Below are positions 27,844 through 34,879 of a stretch of 64,000 nucleotides of DNA, in pieces. Location: assembly GCF_026624755.1 (NCBI RefSeq), contig NZ_JAPMXC010000001.1, forward strand, positions 1,584,365-1,648,364. Reading direction: 5' to 3'. Under the pieces are notes generated by a model. The model was not told where the DNA came from. It worked only from the letters and a program-made list of their open reading frames with translations, and searched no databases. The translations under genes and the position numbers were made by a program. The DNA comes from Robbsia betulipollinis (GTDB lineage: Bacteria; Pseudomonadota; Gammaproteobacteria; Burkholderiales; Burkholderiaceae). Numbering within the stretch: the first letter of the stretch is position 1; every line of letters begins with the position of its first letter.

Positions 27844-29252
27844 CAACGCGCTCCGATACCCATGCCGATGAAAAAAACGAACAGCGCGATGACGCCGGCG
27901 CACCCAAGCGTCAGTGCGGCTTGCGATCCGGTGAGGACGAATGTCATGGAGACGGGCATGGCCAGGATGCGATCGGGGGACGCCCGGCGTTCCGAAGGCA
28001 GACCCGCCGACGCCAGGGCGGTCAACGCGCAGACGGCGAGCAGCGACAAAACATTGCGTGGCCCGTTGCAGATCGGATCGACCGACACCAAAATCGGGAT
28101 GACGGCGTCGGCCGGGAGATGGAGCGCAAGGAGGACGAGGCTCACGTGGCCGATATTGGCCGCGCCCATGTACCCCGCGGAAAGAAAGGCGGCGCCCGTC
28201 GCGCTCAACCAGACGAGAAGGAGGTCGCCGGGTGTCAGCGTACGGTGGTAGAGATGGGCAATGAAAATGGCCACGCTTGCATAGTAGACCGCGGTACCGG
28301 CACGGACGAAGACGAACCCGAACGGGATGAGCAGCTCGGTAATGCCCCGGCTGAATCCGAGTTGCGTACTCATCGCGTCTATCGTATTGGGGATCGCGGC
28401 GATCGGGCTGCCCGATGTCAGGCTGATCACCAGCGACGCCTTCAATTTCGTGATCACGTCGCGAATCGACGTGCGGGCGCCACGCGACACGACCACGACC
28501 GCCGCCAGACCGAGCAGTGCCACGAGCAGGAAAAACGACCCCAGCATCGTGCCGAGCGCGCGGATCGTCGCATATCCGGTCTGGCCCATCAGATGCGCGG
28601 TCATGCCGAACGCCAGGACCGGAATAAAAAGATTGGCTTTGTCGATGACCGTCTCGAGCGCGCGATAGGCGCCGTCGAGGATCTGACCCAGCGCCTGCGT
28701 CTGCTCTCGGGGAAGGGCAGCGAATGCCAGTCCGAACAGCGTCGTACCGACGAAAATGCCCAACAGGCGGCCCTCGGCGAGGACGCGGTAGAAGTTGTCC
28801 GGGATGGCCGCATCGGCGTTGGCGGACCGCGTCGAAATGGGCGTTTCCGTCGTCGACCGATCGACCAGATCGATGCTGACGCCACCGGCGTCCGCGCGCT
28901 GGATGATGCTGCCCAGCTGCGCCCGCGTTTCGGCGGACAGGGCGCTGCCGGTATCGAGTACGGAGCCGATCGTCGTCGTGCAGAATGCGGCCCCCGCGAC
29001 CAGTGCCAACGATATCGCGATCATCAGCGTCACGCGGGGGACGAAGCGCGGCAAGGCGGCCACCTGTCGCAGGCCGAAAAAACCGGCGACCACTTGCAGG
29101 GGCAACGCCACCATGCCGACGATGGCCAGATACAGCGCACCGACGGTGAAGGCGGTGACGCCCACCGCAGGCAGGAATGTCCCGGTGACCGCGCCGAGCA
29201 GCATGCAGAGCGCGATCGTCCACGGATGGGTCAGGCATTTGGAAAAAGTCAT
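27843..29252 (-). CDS. SDF-family (dicarboxylate/amino acid:cation symporter) carrier 1
   Basis: A 469-residue membrane protein of PF00375 lying inside the T6SS operon. The HP1 hairpin is seen as LVISLTSGSPIAAIPNTID, and the TM8 end as VSVDPICNGPRNVLSLL. The TM7 NMDGT motif that binds Na+ and substrate is altered to VRAGT (FVFVRAGTAVYYA). A large insertion between early TMs (about residues 95-150, TTTIGSVLDTGSALSAET on) is periplasmic-like. Its stop overlaps the tssJ start. The start follows carrier 2 by three bases. Substrate is unknown and transport activity uncertain. Confidence 0.78.
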   Translation of the reverse strand: MTFSKCLTHPWTIALCMLLGAVTGTFLPAVGVTAFTVGALYLAIVGMVALPLQVVAGFFGLRQVAALPRFVPRVTLMIAISLALVAGAAFCTTTIGSVLDTGSALSAETRAQLGSIIQRADAGGVSIDLVDRSTTETPISTRSANADAAIPDNFYRVLAEGRLLGIFVGTTLFGLAFAALPREQTQALGQILDGAYRALETVIDKANLFIPVLAFGMTAHLMGQTGYATIRALGTMLGSFFLLVALLGLAAVVVVSRGARTSIRDVITKLKASLVISLTSGSPIAAIPNTIDAMSTQLGFSRGITELLIPFGFVFVRAGTAVYYASVAIFIAHLYHRTLTPGDLLLVWLSATGAAFLSAGYMGAANIGHVSLVLLALHLPADAVIPILVSVDPICNGPRNVLSLLAVCALTALASAGLPSERRASPDRILAMPVSMTFVLTGSQAALTLGCAGVIALFVFFIGMGIGAR

Positions 29253-29255
29253 GAT

Positions 29256-30530
29256 CTAGACTTTCAGCGGGCGCGGGCAGATGACGACGATGGCGGCGGT
29301 GTTGCCGATGACCAGCACCAATGTGCGCAGGATGTCGCATATCGGATCGACCGCGAGGAACAGCACGAAAGCGGCTTCGAACGGCAGGTGCAGGTAGGTG
29401 CAGGTCATGCCGACCAGCGACACGGTGACCAGTCCCGTCATCCCCGCCGACGCGAAGCCTGCCAGCACCGACGCGAGCACCACGGTGAGCAATTCGAGCG
29501 GCCCGAGCGCGCGGCCGTACAACTGCGCGATGAACAGGGTCGCGCAGGCGTAGTACACCACCGGTCCGATGCGCAGCAACGATATCGCCAGGGGCACCAG
29601 GAGTTCGACGCGCGAGCGTGCGAATCCCAGACCGTCGGCCAGGCTCTGAATCATGCTGGGCATGCACGCCGCGCTGTTGCGCGTGGCGAGCGCCAAGGTG
29701 AAGGGCCCGCGCAATGCATCGAGTGTCCTGCCGAGGCTTTGCCCCGAGCGCCGCCATATCAGGGACAGGGCGACCAGCAAAAGCAGCGTCGAGGCAAGGG
29801 CGAACGCGAGGACGAACTGCATCATCGCCTGAAGCGGGCCCAAGCCGATTTTCGCGAGCTGCGAGGCGCTCATGCAGAAGAGCACCAGCGGCAGCGGATA
29901 GCTGAGCCAGTGCATCAGCTTCTGACAGGCGTGGTAGACGGTTTCCAATGCCTGGGTCAGCCCGTCGGAAATCCGCGACGGCACATAGCCGACCGCCATG
30001 CCGAACAATAAGGCGAAGACCAGCGCCTTCAGGATCTCGCCGCTCGCGAGCGCCGCGAAGATGTTCGTCGGAACCAGGTCGCGTACCATCTCCAGGAAGC
30101 CCGGGGACGCGACGGTCGCATCGGCACCGTACAACGCCATGGCGGTATCGGTGGAGTCGAGATCCGTACCGACGATCCGGCCGAAGGTCGCCATCGTGGT
30201 ATGCGACAGTCTTTCGCCGGGTCGTACCACCAGCAGTACGGCGGTCCCCACGACCGCCACCAGAATCGACGCCGCGACGAACACGACCGTGACGCGGACG
30301 AGCAAACGTCCCGTGCCGCCGATGCGCAGCAGGCGCTGCAGACTGAAGATCACCGCCGAAATCATGAACGGCAGCGCCGTCATTTTCAGGAGGCCGACAT
30401 AGATGTCGCCGAGTGTCGCGAGGCGCACGGCGGCGGCGGGCACCATCGCGCCGAACATCGCCCCCGACAGCAGGCTGCCGAGGACGACCCATGGGTTGAG
30501 AGCGATCGCATACAGGCGGGTTGCGTTCAT
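29256..30530 (-). CDS. SDF-family (dicarboxylate/amino acid:cation symporter) carrier 2
   Basis: A 424-residue paralogue of the next gene with the same fold: FTLALATRNSAACMPSMIQS for HP1, FASAGMTGLVTVSLVGM for HP2, and AVDPICDILRTLVLVIGN for TM8, close to the family D-x-x-x-D-x-x-RT-x-x-N-V pattern. The NMDGT motif is replaced by LLRIGPVVYYA. It follows the binding-protein gene by 21 bases and overlaps nothing. The pair shares diverged TM7 motifs, so they probably derive from one duplication and have a common specialised role. Substrate is unknown. Confidence 0.78.
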   Translation of the reverse strand: MNATRLYAIALNPWVVLGSLLSGAMFGAMVPAAAVRLATLGDIYVGLLKMTALPFMISAVIFSLQRLLRIGGTGRLLVRVTVVFVAASILVAVVGTAVLLVVRPGERLSHTTMATFGRIVGTDLDSTDTAMALYGADATVASPGFLEMVRDLVPTNIFAALASGEILKALVFALLFGMAVGYVPSRISDGLTQALETVYHACQKLMHWLSYPLPLVLFCMSASQLAKIGLGPLQAMMQFVLAFALASTLLLLVALSLIWRRSGQSLGRTLDALRGPFTLALATRNSAACMPSMIQSLADGLGFARSRVELLVPLAISLLRIGPVVYYACATLFIAQLYGRALGPLELLTVVLASVLAGFASAGMTGLVTVSLVGMTCTYLHLPFEAAFVLFLAVDPICDILRTLVLVIGNTAAIVVICPRPLKV

Positions 30531-30551
30531 GTCGATTTTACCCGGTTACCG

Positions 30552-31538
30552 TTATTGTTTGACCGCATCGAGAACACGCGCGACGTCGAGCGTCTCGGTA
30601 CGCTCGCCCAGGTATTCGTTGACGAAGGATAAAACGGTGGGTTCGTCCACCCTGACGCCAATGGCGAGCGTATCGCTCAGGTCCTGGAAGGTGACGGTGC
30701 GCAACGTCAGCGATGCGGTGGGGTCGAATTTCAGCAGACGCTTGATCTCGAACTCGTCACGGTAGGCGGCGGTCACGTCACCGGCCCTCACGCCATCGAT
30801 CAACGCTTGCCAGCCCGGATAGGACACGATTTTCGCGTGCGGGAAATTCTTCTTCGCATAATCGGCGTACGAGGAGGCGGCAATGACGCCGATGGTGCCG
30901 TCGAACGACCGGATCACGTCGGGCAGCGGCCGGTTGCCCGAGCGGGCGGCAAGGCGCACGCGGTTGATGAGCAGTGCGCGATGCAGCGTCAGGTACGGAT
31001 GGCTGTAATCGATCTGGCGGGCACGGGCGAGCGTTTGCGACAGCTTGCTGACCGCGATGTCGGCGTGGCCGCTGGCCAGTAGTTTGACGACATCGTCGAA
31101 TGTCATCGCGCTTCTGTCGAAACGGACCTTGACGCCGAGGGCGCGTCCGACGTCATTGGCGAGGTCGACCTCGATACCCGCGAGCTGGCCATTTTTTTGA
31201 AAAAAGAACGGCGGGGAGTCGACGCCCAACATCGCCACGACCAACTCGCCGCGCGTGATGATGGGGGCGAAATCGGAGGCGATGAGACGGCCGTCGGGCA
31301 GCGCGACGACATGCGCGGCGCCCCCCATGCTCGCGACCCCGGGCGGCGCGAGCGCGGGTGCGCCCGATGTGACCGTCGAGGCGGCCGGGGCCGGGGCCGT
31401 GGGCGTGGGAGCGACGCAAGATGCGCGAGCCGGTCCCGGATGCGCGATGCAGGATGCGCCGGCAAGCAGCACCATCGATGTTCGCAGAACGCGCACCAGT
31501 CCTGAACGGATGCCATATCGAAGAAATGGGAAACGCAT
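30552..31538 (-). CDS. Periplasmic solute-binding protein, SBP_bac_3 type, within the T6SS operon
   Basis: A 328-residue exported protein of the amino-acid-binding type (PF00497). ATG 31538 is chosen: it lies two bases after the previous stop and opens a signal peptide (SMVLLAGASCIAHPGPARAS); the longer frame overlaps the preceding gene. An alanine-proline linker (about 55-80) leads to the core: ITRGELVVAMLGVDSPPFFFQKNGQLAG split as usual, GIEVDLANDVGRALGV, FDDVVKLLASGHADIAVSKLS and DGTIGVIAASSYADY. No ABC permease or ATPase is nearby, only two SDF carriers that normally need no binding protein. Confidence 0.82.
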   Translation of the reverse strand: MRFPFLRYGIRSGLVRVLRTSMVLLAGASCIAHPGPARASCVAPTPTAPAPAASTVTSGAPALAPPGVASMGGAAHVVALPDGRLIASDFAPIITRGELVVAMLGVDSPPFFFQKNGQLAGIEVDLANDVGRALGVKVRFDRSAMTFDDVVKLLASGHADIAVSKLSQTLARARQIDYSHPYLTLHRALLINRVRLAARSGNRPLPDVIRSFDGTIGVIAASSYADYAKKNFPHAKIVSYPGWQALIDGVRAGDVTAAYRDEFEIKRLLKFDPTASLTLRTVTFQDLSDTLAIGVRVDEPTVLSFVNEYLGERTETLDVARVLDAVKQ

Positions 31539-31540
31539 CG

Positions 31541-31780
31541 TTACTCGCCGGAATGGTTGATGGATGACGTGTCGCTCGCCGGGGCAGCCGGCCAGGCCGC
31601 CATCGACGAGGCGGAACCCGTTGCGACGGCACTCGCACCGGCCGGGCCGGCATGGCCGACGTGGACATCGAGACACGCGCCGACCTGCATGCCCGCGATG
31701 AAAACGACGATGCAGAGCACCAGCGCGCAGACCGAGACGATCGCGATCATCCGCGCGCTCATGGTGAAGACGATTTGCAT
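31541..31780 (-). CDS. Small single-span membrane protein of the T6SS operon
   Basis: A 79-residue ORF with one strong transmembrane segment (about 8-30, MSARMIAIVSVCALVLCIVV onward) and an alanine-serine-rich tail. It sits 13 bases after the DUF4280 gene, and its TAA is two bases from the next ATG, so spacing supports real translation. A GGA lies just before the ATG. Family unknown. Confidence 0.5.
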   Translation of the reverse strand: MQIVFTMSARMIAIVSVCALVLCIVVFIAGMQVGACLDVHVGHAGPAGASAVATGSASSMAAWPAAPASDTSSINHSGE

Positions 31781-31793
31781 GGTGTCCGTTGCC

Positions 31794-32180
31794 TTACGCG
31801 ACCAGCGTCGTGAATTGCGCCGGCGCGACGATCGTTATCTCGCCGCCCCAACTGCACAGCAGCATCGATGTGTCCTGCAGCGCCGGTATCTTCTTTGCCA
31901 GGACCGTCGGCGAGCCGGGTAGCCATGGGGTGCCCGTCATCGGCATGCAGGGGACGGGTGTCAATGCCCCGAGCGCGGCCGAGGTGGCCGCGGCCACCTG
32001 CGGATTGGCAAGGCATGCACAGCTGCCAAAAGGGGGGATATTGAGCACCGGCAAATGATCCATGATGTTCGCGACGGGAGCGCCGGCATCGATGCGTTTG
32101 ATCGGCAGCACATTCAGGGAGGCGGGCGCCGCGCCAAACGTGCATTGCAGCATCGCGCCGGACGTGATCAGAATGCTCAT
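31794..32180 (-). CDS. DUF4280 PAAR-like protein
   Basis: A 128-residue protein of PF14107. These proteins are rich in conserved cysteines and glycines and are thought to act as PAAR-like spike tips on VgrG. The opening MSILITSGAMLQCTFG, the motif NIPPFGSCACLANPQVAAAT, GALTPVPCMPMTGTPW and the end STMLLCSWGG-like segment (TSMLLCSWGGEITI) fit the family well. No canonical PAAR gene is seen in the operon, so this is the likely tip. Its start overlaps the MORN gene stop (TGATG). It carries no toxin extension. Confidence 0.85.
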   Translation of the reverse strand: MSILITSGAMLQCTFGAAPASLNVLPIKRIDAGAPVANIMDHLPVLNIPPFGSCACLANPQVAAATSAALGALTPVPCMPMTGTPWLPGSPTVLAKKIPALQDTSMLLCSWGGEITIVAPAQFTTLVA

Positions 32181-32938
32181 CAACCCCTCACCCATTTTTC
32201 GAAGTCGCGAACGAACTTGCCGCCCGGCGCCGGCACCGGCGACTCGGTGGCCTCGGCACCTTGCGCATCGAACCGGCGAGGCGCGCCCTTGACTTTGCCA
32301 TCTTGGTAGATCGTCTCTTCCATGATCTGGCCGGTGGGCCAGTATCGGCACAGCGCGCCGTGCAGCACGTTCTCGCGGTAGTGCGCGCTTTGCACCAGCC
32401 GCCCGGCCCGATCCCTATCCTCACTGGTGCCGTTCAACATGCCGTCGCGGTACATCGCGCGTCGCACGATCCGTCCGTCCTGCAAATACGTTGCCTCGCC
32501 GTGCAGCACGCCGAGACGGTAGGGCAACCGCGCCACCACGAGACCGCTTGCCGCATGGCAAACGGTGTCGCCATGCAACAGGCCATCCACGAATTGCTGC
32601 GTGGAAACCACGCGACCGCCGGAATAGAGCGTGGTCGGGCCATGTTGCACATCGCCGCGGTACATCGCCGTTTGCAGCAATTGCCCGCGCGCGTCATAGC
32701 ACTGCAATTCACCATGCCGTTGACCATGCCGGTACTCGGCGATGATGCGTGGCGCCTCATTCGCACCGAATTGCATCACCCTGCCGTGTGCCTGGCCCAT
32801 CAATAGCGGCGTGCGACTCAGCAGTCGACCCTGCGCGTCCCTGTCCTCAAGCAAGACCGGCGCTTCCGACGCCTGTGGCACCGCCGCGCAAGGAAGCCCT
32901 GTCGACGCCGACGAAAAAGGAGACGGTGCGTTGTTCAA
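32180..32938 (-). CDS. MORN-repeat (YwqK-type) T6SS-associated protein
   Basis: A 252-residue protein of MORN_2-type repeats of about 20-22 residues (G-x-x-x-x-Y-x-x-G-x-x-H-G), for example YRHGQRHGELQCYDARGQLL, MYRGDVQHGPTTLYSGGRV, MYRDGMLNGTSEDRDRAGRL and YRENVLHGALCRYWPTGQI. Such proteins occur beside vgrG and DUF4280 genes, and some are annotated as antitoxins. A chaperone, spike-accessory or immunity role is possible. It overlaps vgrG by four bases and DUF4280 by one, so the three are coupled. No signal peptide. Confidence 0.8.
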   Translation of the reverse strand: MNNAPSPFSSASTGLPCAAVPQASEAPVLLEDRDAQGRLLSRTPLLMGQAHGRVMQFGANEAPRIIAEYRHGQRHGELQCYDARGQLLQTAMYRGDVQHGPTTLYSGGRVVSTQQFVDGLLHGDTVCHAASGLVVARLPYRLGVLHGEATYLQDGRIVRRAMYRDGMLNGTSEDRDRAGRLVQSAHYRENVLHGALCRYWPTGQIMEETIYQDGKVKGAPRRFDAQGAEATESPVPAPGGKFVRDFEKWVRG

Positions 32939-34878
32939 TCGATTTCCACTCGACCGCCCTTCAGCGTCAATACGCCGCCGCCATCCACGACCTGCGTCGT
33001 GGACGCCTTGCTTTCGATCATCAGGCCCTGATTGCTCAGGGTCGTGCCCGCCTTGTTCGCCAGCGTCGTGCCGCTTTCGTTTTTCATATCCATGCCGGCT
33101 CGGTTCAGCATCGCGGTGCCGGCGTGAGAGGTCAGCGTCGTGCCTGACTGAATTTTCACGGAACCGGCGACATCGATCAGCAAGTCGCCCGACACCTTGA
33201 GCGTGAAGTTCCCCTTGACCGTCTGGACGAAGTCCGCGCCGTTGCGATGTGTCTCGTCTCCCGTCACCGCCAGGTCGCGGGTGCCCTCGACGGTATGGGT
33301 TTCCTTTCCTGTCCGGACGTCGATCGTTCTATCGCCTTTTTCGAGCGTGCGCACTTCCGAGCCGCTCACCAGGGTGGTCGTCAGATCGTTCTCCACATCG
33401 ATGCGCAAATCCTTCTGCGCATGCAGGAAGAGCTGTTCGCCGCCGAGCTTGTCCTCCATGCGGATCTCATTGCCCGCGGTCCCGTTTTTCGACGAGCGCG
33501 AACGGATCACGCTTTGCGTCTGCGATCCCGGCAACGGCACGGGCGGCGTCTGCGTGTCGTTATAGACGCTACCCGTGATCAAAGGCCGATCGGGGTCGCC
33601 GTCGACATACGCGATCAGCACCTCATGTCCGATGCGTGGCACGAAGAGCTGCCCCCACCCCTGACCCGCCGCGATCTGGGCCACGCGCACCCAGCACGAA
33701 CTCTTCTCATCGTTCGCGCCGAAGCGGTCCCAGTGGAACTGCACCTTGACGCGACCCAGCGCATCGGTCCATATTTCCTCGCCGCGAGGGCCGACGACGA
33801 CCGCGGTGTGCATCCCGGCGACGACCGGACGGGGCGTGAGCCGTGGCGGTTGGAACCGCGCGCTGGACGGAAAAGTCTCGAACGCATTGCTGTATTCGTC
33901 GTCGCCGGCGTGATGGGTGACCGACCGAACCACATGGGCCACGTTCAGCGTCGTGCGAGGATGGCCGCGGAGCCGGAATTGCGTGCCCGCCGCCATCGGA
34001 TGACACTGACTGGTGCCTCGCCCCGTCGCGCTGTCCAATTGTTGGGCGTCGACGCGCGACTTGGCCAGACGCGTACCGTCGTTCAGGGCGCCGTGCTTTC
34101 CCGGGTACAGATAACTCATGCCCCGCCCCGTTCTGCCGGCGGCACCGGTCAGCAGCGGCGTCGCCGATTGCTGAAAGTCGTAATCGTTGAGCATGCAGGT
34201 CTTCACCACCAGTTTGCAGACCAGGTCGAAATCGCTCACGATGTCGACCGCGCCGATCATCCGGCGTTCAGGCAAGTAGCGCAGGACCGGTACATCGGCG
34301 TTGGCCGGATGCGCGGATGCGGCGTCGGCCAGAACCAGCGTGTGTCGGCCGGCGGCGAACGTGAAGAAATAGAAGATGCCTTCCTCCTCCATCAGGCGCG
34401 AGATGAACGAGAACGGGCTCTCGTCATAGCAAACGCAATAGGGGCGGGATGCGTACGTTCTGGTCAATCCATCTTCGAATGCCACGTTGCCGGCGCCGAG
34501 TATCTGTTTGACGATGTCCGCGGCGGTCTGGTTTTGATAGATCCGGCGGTCATTTCCCAACGTCAGCAGCCACATGCGAGGTGCTACGTCGGCGATATAG
34601 CGGGATGTCGTACCGTTGCCGCCGACGTGCGTGAAGCGCGTCACGATGCCGTTGAAATCCCGACGGGGTCGCGTCTTCATCGAGAGGGTAACGCTCACGG
34701 GTGCGCCGACGATCTGGTCGGGGTCGAGGCGGGGGTTCGACGAGCGCATCGTCAGCTGAAACTGGAACGGCTCGGAAATCGCTTCACGTCCGACGAAGCG
34801 CTCCAGCAACAGGACGTCATCGCCAAACGGCGTCGTGACCGACAGCAGCGCGCCGTCCTGGGTGAATTTTCTGTTCAT
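32935..34878 (-). CDS. vgrG: Type VI secretion system spike protein VgrG (TssI)
   Basis: A 647-residue spike. ATG 34878 is chosen: it is two bases after the clpV stop; a longer frame to 34926 would overlap clpV. Order of domains: gp27-like (about 10-380) with FHFV-like loops such as YCVCYDESPFSFISRLMEEE and EGIFYFF; gp5 OB-fold (about 390-470) with DALGRVKVQFHWDR, SSCWVRVAQ, GWGQLFVPRIGHEVLI and DGDPDRPLITGSVYN; then a repetitive beta-helix needle (GTTLTSHAGTAMLNRAG and similar). It ends at the needle with no effector extension, so effectors must be carried by partners or Hcp. Confidence 0.95.
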   Translation of the reverse strand: MNRKFTQDGALLSVTTPFGDDVLLLERFVGREAISEPFQFQLTMRSSNPRLDPDQIVGAPVSVTLSMKTRPRRDFNGIVTRFTHVGGNGTTSRYIADVAPRMWLLTLGNDRRIYQNQTAADIVKQILGAGNVAFEDGLTRTYASRPYCVCYDESPFSFISRLMEEEGIFYFFTFAAGRHTLVLADAASAHPANADVPVLRYLPERRMIGAVDIVSDFDLVCKLVVKTCMLNDYDFQQSATPLLTGAAGRTGRGMSYLYPGKHGALNDGTRLAKSRVDAQQLDSATGRGTSQCHPMAAGTQFRLRGHPRTTLNVAHVVRSVTHHAGDDEYSNAFETFPSSARFQPPRLTPRPVVAGMHTAVVVGPRGEEIWTDALGRVKVQFHWDRFGANDEKSSCWVRVAQIAAGQGWGQLFVPRIGHEVLIAYVDGDPDRPLITGSVYNDTQTPPVPLPGSQTQSVIRSRSSKNGTAGNEIRMEDKLGGEQLFLHAQKDLRIDVENDLTTTLVSGSEVRTLEKGDRTIDVRTGKETHTVEGTRDLAVTGDETHRNGADFVQTVKGNFTLKVSGDLLIDVAGSVKIQSGTTLTSHAGTAMLNRAGMDMKNESGTTLANKAGTTLSNQGLMIESKASTTQVVDGGGVLTLKGGRVEID

Positions 34879-34879
34879 T

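Noticed and set aside
27921-30011. A 696-codon plus-strand open frame
   Set aside because: Composition is Q/D/R/H-rich and typical of antisense frames in GC-rich genes. The minus strand has two recognisable SDF proteins over the same bases.
27304-30492. A 1062-codon minus-strand open frame covering tssJ and both carriers
   Set aside because: Only its C-terminal part (tssJ) is real. The rest is an arginine-rich, low-complexity shadow of carrier frames that have clear membrane patterns.
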